Positions 8,308 through 16,690 of a stretch of 64,000 nt of DNA are shown one piece after another. Position numbers and translations under genes: made by a program. The DNA is from Hoeflea_A sp965228785 (lineage in GTDB: Bacteria; Pseudomonadota; Alphaproteobacteria; Rhizobiales; Rhizobiaceae), in the NCBI GenBank assembly GCA_965228785.1, contig CBDDIF010000001.1, positions 3,286,001 through 3,350,000 on the forward strand, in the 5' to 3' direction. A model generated the notes under the pieces. It saw only the letters and a program-made list of their open reading frames with translations, was not told where the DNA came from and ran no database searches. Numbering within the stretch: the stretch's first letter is position 1; each line of letters begins with the position of its first letter.

Positions 8308-9321
8308 ATGACACAAAATGCCACTACCAGGATCGCCCGGGTCTTCGTTGACGAAGTGTTGGAATGCGGACAGCGGGAAGGTGTCGATGTTCGAACCCTG
8401 CTCGGCGAGCTTGGCTTCAGCTTCGCCGACCTAGACGCCATGACCCCGGCAGACTTCGCGAAGTTATGGCTTGAGATGGCCTTTCAGATCGGGGATGAGT
8501 TCTTTCGTCTGGGCAAGCGCCCCATGGCGCCGGGCAGCTTCACCCTGATGGGCCATGCAGTGCGTGGCGCGCCGACATTTGAGGTTGCTCTCAGACGAGC
8601 GCTGCGTTTTCTTCGCGTTGTTATTGAAGAGCCCTTCGGCGTGTTGGAGATCGGAAATGACCGATGCACCGTGCGGCTTGTCGAAAGCGGCGCCACTCGA
8701 TCGGCCTTTGCCTATCGGACATTTTTTCTGATCCTGCACGGCCTGAACTGTTGGTTGGTGCGCGAACGGATCTCGCTTATGCACATTCAGTTTCCCTGTG
8801 CACCGCCCAGCGGGCAGGACGATTACGGAGATTTTTTCGGGCGGCCTGTTGTATTCAACGCAATTGAGGCCGCGATCCAGTTTGACGCGCGTTTTCTCCA
8901 GCGCTCTGTCCAACGAACCGAGGAAGACCTGAAGGTGTTTTTGCGCACGACACCCGAAACGCTTTTGCGTGGATACCGTCCTGTTTTGAGCCTGAAGCGA
9001 CGGGTTCAGGACTTGTTGGATGGGTATGATCAATCGGACTGGCCGTCGACCGAGGACATTTGCGCGGCCCTGAACATGTCCAGATCGACACTGCATCGCC
9101 GGCTGAAAGCCGAGGGACAGACGCTGCGGCTGATAAAGGGTGATAAACACAAGTCTCAGGTCACATATCTGCTCAAGTCAACGGAGATGCCGGTGGCCGA
9201 AATCGCGCGACGTCTCGGATATGCCGAGCCAAGCGCATTTCACCGCGCATTTCGAAAATGGTTTGCAACCACACCAAACGCCATGCGGAAGGGCTTGGCC
9301 AGATCCGTTGGGAAACAATAG
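8308..9321 (+). CDS. AraC-family transcriptional regulator (arabinose-binding-like N-domain)
   Basis: DNA-binding regulator of 337 residues. The N-terminal two thirds resembles the Arabinose_bd-like domain of OruR/ArgR-type AraC regulators (MAPGSFTLMGHAVRGAPTFEVALRRALRFLRV). The C-terminus holds the double helix-turn-helix: STEDICAALNMSRSTLHRRLKAEG and MPVAEIARRLGYAEPSAFHRAFRKWFATTPNAMR. I use the ATG at 8308 although its ribosome site is weak; a TTG at 8269 would add 13 residues. Being divergent from the thiolase/dehydrogenase/ligase operon, it probably controls that operon in response to a fatty acid or CoA thioester. That last point is inference. Confidence 0.85.
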   Translation: MTQNATTRIARVFVDEVLECGQREGVDVRTLLGELGFSFADLDAMTPADFAKLWLEMAFQIGDEFFRLGKRPMAPGSFTLMGHAVRGAPTFEVALRRALRFLRVVIEEPFGVLEIGNDRCTVRLVESGATRSAFAYRTFFLILHGLNCWLVRERISLMHIQFPCAPPSGQDDYGDFFGRPVVFNAIEAAIQFDARFLQRSVQRTEEDLKVFLRTTPETLLRGYRPVLSLKRRVQDLLDGYDQSDWPSTEDICAALNMSRSTLHRRLKAEGQTLRLIKGDKHKSQVTYLLKSTEMPVAEIARRLGYAEPSAFHRAFRKWFATTPNAMRKGLARSVGKQ

Positions 9322-10084
9322 CGCATGCGTTTGGGCGCGGCTCGCAAGGCGGGCTTTAGAGGCTTGCCAAAACGACCTTCCTGCTCTTTATTTAGGCGCG
9401 TTGAAAAGCACCAGAAATCAATGAAAAATCGAGAAAAAACATTCGCCGTCGCGCCGATGATGGATTGGAAAGACTGTCCAAATATTTCAATCACTTAAAC
9501 GGTTACGTGTACAATTCCTGTACATCAAGAGATCAAAGAAAATCCGGTACTGTTGTATTTTCTCGGGCCTGTGGCCGTGGTTTTGAGTTGCCGTATCGGC
9601 ATGTGAACACAATCTGATTGAGTACATAAAATGAGGGTAGGGCGGTCCCAACTCGATTGATTGGAAGGCGGAAATTTGCCAGCAAGCGGAACCTGATTCG
9701 AACTTAATTTCGCAAGCACAACTGCCGACATGAAAAACAGTCAGGCTCATAGCCCGAATGTCGCAAGTTCAAACCCTGCCCCCACAACAAAGTTGGTCTA
9801 AGATCATCCAATCGAAGAAAAAGCCAACAACCAAGGGTTGGTGGTTCGCCTTTTAAGGCGCGCTTGAGAAATTCTCAGCCGCCGCTACCGGGCAGTAACA
9901 TTCCAAGACCGCAGGTGAAGCGGGCACCATTCACTTGCGGTCACCAAAATGTTGAGCAGACATTCGCTGCTGGTGCACTGAGCCGCTGCAGACCACTAAT
10001 CATGCGACATATAAAAGGAAGCCGCTTCAATCCGTCGCCTGTGCGCTTGGAAAGTTCGCCGATTGAGAGCATGAAAATTTCCCC
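9322..10084. other. Gene-poor junction between core and accessory DNA
   Basis: About 760 bases with no convincing reading frame. It contains the tRNA-like remnant at 9740-9790 and, 30 bases on, an imperfect hairpin (CCAACAACC at 9821 pairing with GGTTGGTGG ending at 9841) followed by GCCTTTT, which could be what remains of a tRNA terminator. Short open frames here have no recognisable start sites or motifs. Confidence 0.5.
9740..9790 (+). pseudogene. Degenerate 3' half of an initiator tRNA (tRNA-fMet), probable att scar
   Basis: The 51 bases align without gaps to the anticodon arm, variable loop, T arm and 3' acceptor of bacterial initiator tRNA with a CAT anticodon: GTCAGGCTCAT, then GTCGCAAGTTCAAACCCTGC, then CCCCACAACAA in place of CCCCGCAACCA. 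Against the alphaproteobacterial form I remember there are about seven mismatches. The 5' half is missing, the T stem has one mispair, and CCA has become CAA. Partial 3' tRNA copies are the usual footprint of integrase-mediated insertion. No integrase gene is visible beside it. Confidence 0.65.
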
Positions 10085-10115
10085 TTGAAGCTATAGCCAC
10101 TAGAGAGATTATATT
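10085..10115 (+). promoter_or_regulatory. MerR-type metal-responsive promoter (Cd/Pb/Zn-like dyad)
   Basis: TTGAAG at 10085-10090 and TATATT at 10110-10115 are separated by 19 bases, the over-long spacing that MerR-family activators correct by twisting DNA. The spacer carries the dyad CTATAGCCACTAGAG, very close to published ZntR/CadR/PbrR operators. It would start transcription about 20 bases before the methyltransferase gene at 10145. Confidence 0.75.
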
Positions 10116-10144
10116 TAGGTCAGCTTGATGTTGAAAGACTGAGT

Positions 10145-10609
10145 ATGATGGTACCACCACTTGCGTTGCTTTTCATTTGTGCAGTGTGCGCTTTCGCGCT
10201 CGCAAACCTCATTCCCATTGTCACGTTCACCGCGCCGCTTTGGCTGGTGGCGTTCGAATTGGTCATTGGAGCCGCATTTCTGCTGCCTGCAGTGACCATT
10301 TTTGTGAAGCATGAGACGACGGTCAGTCCGCTGTCGCCGAGTAGCGCAACAACCTTGGTGACTAACGGCGTATTCGGTATGACGCGGAACCCGATGTATG
10401 TCGGAATGCTCTTGCTCTTGCTGGGCTTTGCGCTCTGGTTGGGCGCCATAAGCAGCCTTGCCATGGTCGTCGCGTTTTTCGCTCTGGTGGATCGAAAACA
10501 GATCCCTGCCGAAGAGCGATCCCTTCTGGATAATTTCGGAGATGACTACCGAAGCTATTGCAAGCGCGTGCCGCGTTGGCTTTTCGTCCATCAGGAGATG
10601 GCGAAATGA
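10145..10609 (+). CDS. Membrane methyltransferase-family protein (isoprenylcysteine carboxyl methyltransferase-like)
   Basis: Integral membrane protein of 154 residues with about four hydrophobic segments. The C-terminal half has the ICMT/PEMT signature GVFGMTRNPMYVGMLLLLLGFALWLG followed by a conserved EER and the FGDDYRSYCKRVPRW tail. Bacterial members are frequently found beside metal transporters but their substrates are mostly unknown. The ribosome site before ATG 10145 is weak; the next codon is also ATG. The stop overlaps the start of the cation transporter gene (ATGA), and the MerR-type promoter at 10085 precedes it, so it is likely metal-induced together with its neighbours. Confidence 0.8.
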   Translation: MMVPPLALLFICAVCAFALANLIPIVTFTAPLWLVAFELVIGAAFLLPAVTIFVKHETTVSPLSPSSATTLVTNGVFGMTRNPMYVGMLLLLLGFALWLGAISSLAMVVAFFALVDRKQIPAEERSLLDNFGDDYRSYCKRVPRWLFVHQEMAK

Positions 10610-11277
10610 GCAAGGAAAATGAAGCCTGTGGCTGCTCTGGCAATCCTAAATTCGACGGCATTGATCCAACCTACAAGCGCATCTTGTGGGTGGTCATTAT
10701 TATCAATGCCGCGATGTTCCTTGTCGAAATGTCAGCGGGTAAGCTGGCGGGGTCTCAAGCCCTGCAAGCCGATGCGCTGGATTTTCTCGGTGATGCATTG
10801 ACCTACGGCCTTAGCCTTGCAGTCATCGGAATGGGCCTGAAAGTTCGCTCAATTGCTGCCCTTCTCAAGGGGCTGAGCCTGCTGGTCATGGGGCTTTGGG
10901 TTTTCGGCTCGACCGCCTATCAGTTCTTTGTTCTTGGTGTACCAAAAGCCGAAATCATGGGATTAATCGGCGTTCTCGCCCTTGCCGCGAATGTCGCAAG
11001 CGTCTTGCTTTTGATGCGCTACAAGGATGGTGATGCCAATGTTCGCTCTGTCTGGTTGTGCTCACGCAATGACGCTATCGGAAATGTGGCTGTCATGATC
11101 GCCAGTGCCGCGGTATGGCTGACAGCAACAGCATGGCCTGACCTCATCGTTGCGATTGTCATGGCGGGACTGTTTTTGCGTTCGTCGCAACTCATTCTCG
11201 TTCAGGCATGGCAGGAGTTCCGCAGCGGAGTGGATTCGGGTGCACTGGAAAGCCATGGACATGACCACGCGCATTGA
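10606..11277 (+). CDS. Cation transporter, CDF-like membrane domain with N-terminal Cys motif
   Basis: A 223-residue inner-membrane protein resembling the six-helix core of cation diffusion facilitators without the cytoplasmic C-terminal domain. Key acidic positions are seen in QADALDFLGDALTYG (helix 2) and SRNDAIGNVAVM (helix 5). The N-terminus holds ACGCSGN, a possible soft-metal site, and the C-terminus ends in ESHGHDHAH, another metal-binding tail. It lies between two ICMT-like genes, with ATGA overlap upstream and a 17-bp overlap downstream, under the MerR-type promoter at 10085. A role in Zn, Cd or Pb export is the simplest reading; the metal is an inference from the promoter. Confidence 0.82.
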   Translation: MSKENEACGCSGNPKFDGIDPTYKRILWVVIIINAAMFLVEMSAGKLAGSQALQADALDFLGDALTYGLSLAVIGMGLKVRSIAALLKGLSLLVMGLWVFGSTAYQFFVLGVPKAEIMGLIGVLALAANVASVLLLMRYKDGDANVRSVWLCSRNDAIGNVAVMIASAAVWLTATAWPDLIVAIVMAGLFLRSSQLILVQAWQEFRSGVDSGALESHGHDHAH

Positions 11278-11827
11278 ACTGCACATTCTCGTCCTCCTGG
11301 TTGGTGTGGCAGCGGGGGCCTACATGTTCGGCATGTTGCTCTGGTCGATCGCGCAACCACAAAAGCGAATGTGGCCGCCTGTTGAAGCAACAACAGCCGT
11401 CAAGCTCCACGTCTGGTTCATGACCACCCTGATATTTGCGTCTGCATTTGTTTTGGGCATTCTGGATTGGAACCGATTTAATTGGCCCGCGCCCCTGAGG
11501 TGGACAATTGGTTTGCCTCTAATCTTGATCGGAAACCTGATTGTTTGGCGTGGTGTTCTCAAGATTGGAATGGCTGCGACGAGTGGCGAGGCGACAGGGC
11601 TTGTTAGGACCGGTCTTTATCGTTGGTCCAGGAACCCTCAATACGCGGCTGACATCGCAATCCTGATGGGCTGGGGTGTTCTTTCAGCCTCAATGTGGGT
11701 ACTTCCAGTTCTTGGAATTGGGATTGCGGTTTTGGCTATAGCACCGTTGGCGGAGGAGCCTTGGCTGGAAGAGGTTTATGGCGAAGAGTATCGAAACTAC
11801 AGAACATCCGTCAGACGTTTCATCTAA
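11261..11827 (+). CDS. Second isoprenylcysteine methyltransferase-like membrane protein
   Basis: About 188 residues with four to five membrane helices. The signature TGLVRTGLYRWSRNPQYAADIAILMGWG and the tail LAEEPWLEEVYGEEYRNYRTSVRRFI place it in the ICMT/PEMT-like membrane methyltransferase superfamily. The start is uncertain: GGAAAG lies eight bases before ATG 11261, while ATG 11255 is too close to it; longer frames overlap the transporter coding region. It is the third gene of the metal-linked operon. Its 3' end overlaps the DedA gene on the other strand by eight bases. It is not a recent duplicate of the 10145 gene, as the two are well diverged. Confidence 0.78.
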   Translation: MTTRIELHILVLLVGVAAGAYMFGMLLWSIAQPQKRMWPPVEATTAVKLHVWFMTTLIFASAFVLGILDWNRFNWPAPLRWTIGLPLILIGNLIVWRGVLKIGMAATSGEATGLVRTGLYRWSRNPQYAADIAILMGWGVLSASMWVLPVLGIGIAVLAIAPLAEEPWLEEVYGEEYRNYRTSVRRFI

Positions 11828-12464
11828 TGGTGTGAATTCGACCAGCGCGCTGCCAAGCGAAAAAAGCAGCCAGCAAAAACAACAAGAGCAGCGCAACGCT
11901 GGCAAATCCCCAACCGTCTTTGACGGCCTCCTCGATCGCCGAACCGAACAGATAGCCAGCACCCACAAGCAGCCCTGTCCACAAAATTGCAGATGCACTA
12001 TTGAGAAGCGTAAATTTCTGCCAGTGCATGTCGGTGAGGCCAACCGGAAGTGCGCCGATTGTTCGCATTCCCTTTGGGTAGCGGTACAAAAATATATAGG
12101 CAGCGCCGTATTGTTCCATCATGACTTTGGCTTTCAGGAACAGATCTTTCAACCAAGGTTTGGTTTCGAAAACTCCCACACCATAGTGTCGGGCTATTCG
12201 AAACCGCACTTCATCTCCCAAATACCCACCTGCGAAGACGGCCAAGGCAACATAACCCAGGTCCAATGCACCTGCTTGGGCAGCATATCCTCCGAACAAC
12301 GGAAGCGCACCGCTCTTCAGCGCACAGTAGCCGAAAAGCAACAGGTAGATCATCGTTCCGTATTCGTTGATGAGCGCAAGGATTGTGTTCAAAACCGGTT
12401 TCCAATGAGTTGCAGCGACACCCAAGTCGGCTCCGCAGAAAGAACACATGGCTGAAGGCCGCAC
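11820..12464 (-). CDS. DedA-family membrane protein
   Basis: A 214-residue DedA/SNARE-associated family protein, an inner-membrane protein of the lipid scramblase/flippase-like group implicated in envelope homeostasis. Motifs seen: FAGGYLGDEVRFRIARHYG (glycine and acidic residues in the re-entrant loop region) and FLYRYPKGMRTIGALPVGLTDMHWQKF. Start may be the GTG at 12464, with GGAA upstream, or the ATG at 12449; the latter retains MCSFCGAD. It converges on and slightly overlaps the preceding methyltransferase gene. Nothing in the local sequence indicates metal control. Confidence 0.82.
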   Translation of the reverse strand: MRPSAMCSFCGADLGVAATHWKPVLNTILALINEYGTMIYLLLFGYCALKSGALPLFGGYAAQAGALDLGYVALAVFAGGYLGDEVRFRIARHYGVGVFETKPWLKDLFLKAKVMMEQYGAAYIFLYRYPKGMRTIGALPVGLTDMHWQKFTLLNSASAILWTGLLVGAGYLFGSAIEEAVKDGWGFASVALLLLFLLAAFFAWQRAGRIHTIR

Positions 12465-12677
12465 TTTAGTTCCAACCCTCAGATGGAGCGACGATCTGAT
12501 TATTCAATATCAGCGCGGTTGACTTAAGTCGCAACGTCGCTTTGCGAAAAAATACAATTTTCAATCGATAACTTTGTCCCGCTAAAAAAGGCGATCCTCG
12601 GAGCTCGATGTTTCCCGCAGAAGCTTTTTCACTACCGCGAGTTATTGTCGAACGGAGTTCTACGTTCGCTGGCGTCC

Positions 12678-12923
12678 TCATAGTGCATATTCAGTCACTA
12701 GTATGAATATTGCCAATGACGGCAGAAGAACGATGTCCGGAAGGATATCAGGCGCTGTGAAAGCAAAACCGACACCGGCCAGTATCGTTGTAAAAAAGGC
12801 GTGCACTTTGAATTCTCCAATCAGCGATCCGGTGACCAGCAACCAAGCCAATGCCGCATTATCGGCCAATGAATTACTGGAGGGATTCGCATCTTTTTTG
12901 GCATCCCATGGTGGTCCTTGCAC
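12678..12923 (-). CDS. Small hypothetical membrane protein
   Basis: An 81-residue frame starting with GTG at 12923 (GGAGAG about ten bases upstream). It shows a polar N-terminus (AKKDANPSSNSLADNAALAW) and two hydrophobic helices (FFTTILAGVGFAFTA and ILPDIVLLPSLAIFILV). No family is recognised. Its stop forms an ATGA overlap with a further short frame at 12466-12681, a 71-residue sequence lacking recognisable motifs, which could be a coupled gene or chance. Hydrophobicity and the possible coupling are the only support. Confidence 0.35.
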   Translation of the reverse strand: MQGPPWDAKKDANPSSNSLADNAALAWLLVTGSLIGEFKVHAFFTTILAGVGFAFTAPDILPDIVLLPSLAIFILVTEYAL

Positions 12924-13044
12924 ATAAATATATTCTCTCCAGGGACTATCGGTTCAACAGGGTATTTCACGTTTCCGATCTGGGCTTTTTGAGTGGCAAC
13001 AATCACTGTCGGAATACATTCAAATCAATTAATTTCTTGCTATT

Positions 13045-13063
13045 GCAAATCATTATCATTATT
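13045..13063. promoter_or_regulatory. Fur-box-like operator
   Basis: The 19 bases read on the minus strand as AATAATGATAATGATTTGC match the classical Fur consensus GATAATGATAATCATTATC at 15 of 19 positions. It lies 33 bases before the ATG of the di-heme protein gene, a normal place for an iron-dependent repressor site. In alphaproteobacteria Fur may act as Mur and Irr/RirA often replace it, so the identity of the regulator is inferred. Confidence 0.6.
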
Positions 13064-13095
13064 AAGAAGTGGCGACAATTTGATGGAACCCGGCT

Positions 13096-14994
13096 ATGGT
13101 GACAATTCGATTTCTGGCATCTGCACTTGCCGCGCTCGCTGCTGTCGTCCTTTCAGTGAATGTGAGCTGGGCGACGGTTGCTGTTGAAAGGAAATGGGAT
13201 CCGTTTGCCGGATCGTTTCAGACCATTCTTTTCATGGCGGATCTGACGCCGGTTCCGTGGGAAAAGATCCGGGTCGCCTTCGAGCAACCGCTTTCCGCGT
13301 CGGAAATTCCGGTTTCCGGTCAACAAAGGCTGCAGGAGCTCCTTCCGGACAACGGTGCCGACCTGTCAGCGGCCCTTTCCAAGGCTATTTCGAACAAGGA
13401 CCGGCAACAGCTCTATGAAGCAGCATCGCGCGCCCTTGGCGAAGCCATTACAGCGTCACTCGAGCGTGCCGGCAATTTGCTGGCGGATCCGGCGGCGGCA
13501 CGGCTCGACCTGCTCGATGCCCAGCAGCTCTACCGCGCCATCGAACCCTTCGTGCGCCAGACGGATCCCGAAAATGCCCGCGCCATAGGCCGCGCCTGGC
13601 TCACCCTGACAACGGCAATGGGTTCGTCCGGGGTCTTTGGTCTTGGCAGCCACGACGCCGACACGGAGCGCTATCTAGACGCGAGCAACACGATCATCAG
13701 CTATGTCAGAAAAAACTATGTGCCCGCACGCTTCGCCCCGAGACGCTCGCTTGCACCCGCACCGGAAGGTGCATTGCAGCGGCTTGCGGAAAATCCCGTC
13801 CAACCCTGGTTCCCGCCCGGAACCGACATTGCGGACCAGGATCCGCTGCCGCTTCTGGTGTTGAATTTCGAGGAAAAGGGCATCGACGAAGCCGATCTGC
13901 CGCTAGTCGCCTATGGCGACATGCTGTTCGACAGCCCTGAAATGTTCGGTGATCCGGCCAGGTCCCTAGGGGTCAGCTGCGCCACCTGCCATAACCGCAG
14001 CGACATCAACAACCGCTTCTTCATTCCCGGTGTCAGCCACCGGCGCGGCGGCGCCGACGTCGATGGCGGCTTCTTCAACGCCATATTCAACGATTTCCAG
14101 GACGATGCGCTCGACACGCCGTCGCTGCGCGGCATCCGCTTCACCGCGCCCTATGGCCGCGACGGCCGCATTGCCAGCCTGCGCGAATTCACCCGCAATG
14201 TGATTGTCAGCGAATTCGGCGGCGACGAGCCGACGCCGTTCATGCTCGACGCGCTGATCGCCTATTTAAACGAGTTCGATTTCCTTCCCAATTCCAGGAT
14301 TGACGGTTTCGGGCAGCTCACCGACCGCAGCGATGTGTCGGTTGTACGCGGCGAGGCGCTGTTCAACACGCCGTTCGAGGGCATGGCCGGCAAATCCTGT
14401 GCATCCTGCCATGTTCCGGCGACCAACTTCACAGACAACCGCCGCTACGATATCGGTTCGGCCAGGGGCAATTATGACGGCAGCCGTGGCGGCCAGTTCG
14501 ACACGCCGACGCTGATCAATGTGAAATACACCGCACCCTATTTCCACGACGGGTCGCTGCCGACGCTTGGCGCTGTCGTCAATTGGTTCAACACCACCTT
14601 TGCTCTCGGCCTCGAAGCCGGGCAACGCGCCGATCTAACGGCCTATCTGGAGACCGTCGGCGGCGCGGACGAACCCTATGAGCGGTTCGACGACAGGGCG
14701 ACACCCTTTGCGCTCGCCTTTGCCGAACTCACCACGTTCGCAACCACTCTGGAGGCGTTGATCCCGGCAAAGGACAAATTTCATGCAAACCTGATGCTGG
14801 AAACGGTGATCACCGATCTGCGCCAGGACATCAGTGCCATGAACAATCGCGATCGGATCGATCAGGTCATTGAACTGGCCGACGGTCTGAGTGCGATAAG
14901 GAGCGCCATCAATGCGGATGACTGGGATCTTGCCGAAGCCGAATGGCAGGCGTTCAAGCACAAGAAAACTGCCTACGAAGAAGCGATGTACTGA
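13096..14994 (+). CDS. Large di-heme cytochrome c peroxidase/MauG-like protein
   Basis: Exported protein of 632 residues with a signal peptide (to about residue 26). Two heme c attachment motifs are visible: CATCH at 295-299 and CASCH at 435-439, inside a bacterial CcpA/MauG-type region spanning about 270-530 (TPSLRGIRFTAPYGRDGR, TPTLINVKYTAPYFHDGS). The protein is nearly twice the length of ordinary di-heme peroxidases: residues 80-220 and 540-632 are helical additions that I do not recognise. The gene is preceded by a Fur-box-like site and followed closely by a PhnD/C/E-like importer, so it probably works in the periplasm in iron- or metal-linked redox chemistry rather than as a plain peroxidase. 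GC content looks higher than in the flanking genes. Confidence 0.85.
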   Translation: MVTIRFLASALAALAAVVLSVNVSWATVAVERKWDPFAGSFQTILFMADLTPVPWEKIRVAFEQPLSASEIPVSGQQRLQELLPDNGADLSAALSKAISNKDRQQLYEAASRALGEAITASLERAGNLLADPAAARLDLLDAQQLYRAIEPFVRQTDPENARAIGRAWLTLTTAMGSSGVFGLGSHDADTERYLDASNTIISYVRKNYVPARFAPRRSLAPAPEGALQRLAENPVQPWFPPGTDIADQDPLPLLVLNFEEKGIDEADLPLVAYGDMLFDSPEMFGDPARSLGVSCATCHNRSDINNRFFIPGVSHRRGGADVDGGFFNAIFNDFQDDALDTPSLRGIRFTAPYGRDGRIASLREFTRNVIVSEFGGDEPTPFMLDALIAYLNEFDFLPNSRIDGFGQLTDRSDVSVVRGEALFNTPFEGMAGKSCASCHVPATNFTDNRRYDIGSARGNYDGSRGGQFDTPTLINVKYTAPYFHDGSLPTLGAVVNWFNTTFALGLEAGQRADLTAYLETVGGADEPYERFDDRATPFALAFAELTTFATTLEALIPAKDKFHANLMLETVITDLRQDISAMNNRDRIDQVIELADGLSAIRSAINADDWDLAEAEWQAFKHKKTAYEEAMY

Positions 14995-15010
14995 GCAAGG
15001 GTCTGGGATC

Positions 15011-15886
15011 ATGAAACGCAGAAACATCATTGCATCAGCCCTTTTGGCCATAGCCGCGGTCCTGTCTTTCGTAATCGCGCCGGCGGCCACCCAAGAGCCC
15101 TCGATCACCATGGCCTTCGTGCCGCAGGAAAATCCCGACAAGCTGCTGGGCGACATAGAGCAGATCACCATCTATCTCGCCGAACAGACGGGCGTTCCGG
15201 TCAAGGGTTTTGTGACCTCCGACCACGCCGCGGCCGTCGAGGCGTTGCGCAACGGCGATGCCGACATATCCTTTATGGGCGCGCTGCCGTCGATCATTGC
15301 CAGGCACCGCATCGGCGCCGAACCCATTTTGCTGGAAGTCTATCGCGGCCAGCCCACTTATCGTGGCCGCGTCTTCGTGCGTCGCGACAGCGGCATCGAG
15401 TCGCTGGCGGATCTTGAAGGAAAATCCATCGCCTTTGCCGATCCGATCTCCGAATCTGGCTATCTTTTTCCGCTCAAGACCTTTGTCGATGCGGGTCTTA
15501 TCGAAAAAGGCGCGGATCCCAAGGGTTATTTCGGCGAAGTTTATTTTGCCGGCGGATACCAGCAGGCCATCCAGGCGATGGCCAACGGCCTGGTTGATGC
15601 CGCGGGCGTCAGCCAGTATGCCGATCTGCTCCTGACCCCCGACCAGCAGGCTGAAATCCGCTGGATCGCCGAGAGCGAGCAGATTCCATCCCACACGGTC
15701 ATCGCCCGCAAGGGTTTTGATGAAGACCTGAAGGCTCGCTTCATCGCCGCCATGATGAAATTGAACGAACCGGACTACCGCGCCTATCTGAAATATGTCT
15801 ACGGTCCGGACGGCTATGTTGTCGCCGACAATTCCGCCTTTACCAATCTCGAGGCGTTGGCGAAGACCTATGGCTTTATCGACTGA
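15011..15886 (+). CDS. PhnD-like periplasmic substrate-binding protein
   Basis: A 291-residue periplasmic binding protein of the phosphate/phosphite/phosphonate family. It has a signal peptide (MKRRNIIASALLAIAAVLS...), the family segments DHAAAVEALRNGDADISFMG and GKSIAFADPISESGYLFP, and GYQQAIQAMANGLVDAAGVSQYADL. The ATG at 15011 is 17 bases after the di-heme gene stop; longer frames lie inside that gene. Members of this family bind phosphonate, phosphite, sulfonate-like or selenium oxyanions, so the ligand cannot be read from sequence. The Fur-type operator and the di-heme neighbour hint at an iron-linked ligand, which is inference. Confidence 0.88.
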   Translation: MKRRNIIASALLAIAAVLSFVIAPAATQEPSITMAFVPQENPDKLLGDIEQITIYLAEQTGVPVKGFVTSDHAAAVEALRNGDADISFMGALPSIIARHRIGAEPILLEVYRGQPTYRGRVFVRRDSGIESLADLEGKSIAFADPISESGYLFPLKTFVDAGLIEKGADPKGYFGEVYFAGGYQQAIQAMANGLVDAAGVSQYADLLLTPDQQAEIRWIAESEQIPSHTVIARKGFDEDLKARFIAAMMKLNEPDYRAYLKYVYGPDGYVVADNSAFTNLEALAKTYGFID

Positions 15887-15907
15887 GTAAGACAGAAGGA
15901 AACCGCC

Positions 15908-16690
15908 GTGCAAGCGCTGTCGCTTGAAAATATCCATTTCGGCTACAAGTCCGGCGATGAACCGGCGCTGGATATCGGCAGCTTGAAAATCGGCGCCGGT
16001 GAGCGCGTGGCACTGATCGGGCCTTCCGGTGCCGGAAAATCAACGCTGTTGCGGTTGATCGACGGCCGGCTGAGAAACTGGTCGGGCAATGCCGAGGTTC
16101 TGGGCGAGACGATCAGCAGCAGCAAATCGCCGGGCCGCGCCTTTTCGCGCAGGATCGGATTTGTCTTTCAGGAATTTGCCCTCGTCGAACGACAGACCGT
16201 ATTTGAAAATGTCCGCAACGGACGCCTCGGCCATCTGTCGACCATGCGCTCCGTTTTCGGCCGGCTGACGCCGGAAGACTACAAGCAGATCCTGACGGCG
16301 ATCGAGGAAACCGGCCTGAATGAATTCATGCACCGGCGCGCCGACGAACTGAGCGGCGGACAGCGCCAGCGGGTTGCGATTGCACGTTGCCTGGCGCAGC
16401 AACCGGGGATGATCCTCGCCGACGAGCCGATCAGCAACCTGGACCCCGTGCGTGCCCGCGAAATCCTCGATCTGCTGGTCAGGGCCTGCGAACACCGCAA
16501 GGCAACGCTGATTATCACCACCCACCAGCCGATGCTGGTGCGTACCTATGTGGACCGGATTGTCGCCCTTTCCGAAGGGTCTGTCATACTGGATGAAAAG
16601 AGCTCTCCGGCGAGCGCCGCTCAGGTGATGGCGGTCTACGAGAAAATGGCCGATCCGTTGGTGGACCAGAACGAACCCGCATCGGCATGA
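15908..16690 (+). CDS. PhnC-like ABC transporter ATP-binding protein
   Basis: Cytoplasmic ATPase of 260 residues. Walker A is GPSGAGKSTLL, the signature is ELSGGQRQRVAIARCL, Walker B is GMILADEPISNLDP, and the switch histidine is in IITTHQP. The overall form, including the FVFQEFALVERQTVFENVRNGRLGH Q-loop region, matches PhnC-type importers. Start is GTG at 15908 with AAGGAAA upstream. It forms an ATGA overlap with the permease gene, so the two are translationally coupled within the di-heme/PhnDCE-like operon. Confidence 0.9.
   Translation: MQALSLENIHFGYKSGDEPALDIGSLKIGAGERVALIGPSGAGKSTLLRLIDGRLRNWSGNAEVLGETISSSKSPGRAFSRRIGFVFQEFALVERQTVFENVRNGRLGHLSTMRSVFGRLTPEDYKQILTAIEETGLNEFMHRRADELSGGQRQRVAIARCLAQQPGMILADEPISNLDPVRAREILDLLVRACEHRKATLIITTHQPMLVRTYVDRIVALSEGSVILDEKSSPASAAQVMAVYEKMADPLVDQNEPASA

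Noticed and set aside
12466..12681. 71-codon minus-strand frame with ATGA overlap to the small membrane protein
   Set aside because: Composition is unremarkable and no domain or hydrophobic pattern is visible; the four-base overlap alone is weak support, so it is only mentioned with its neighbour.
15035..15937. Minus-strand frame of 300 codons opposite the PhnD-like gene
   Set aside because: Shadow of a gene with signal peptide and family motifs; it also runs into the ATPase gene.
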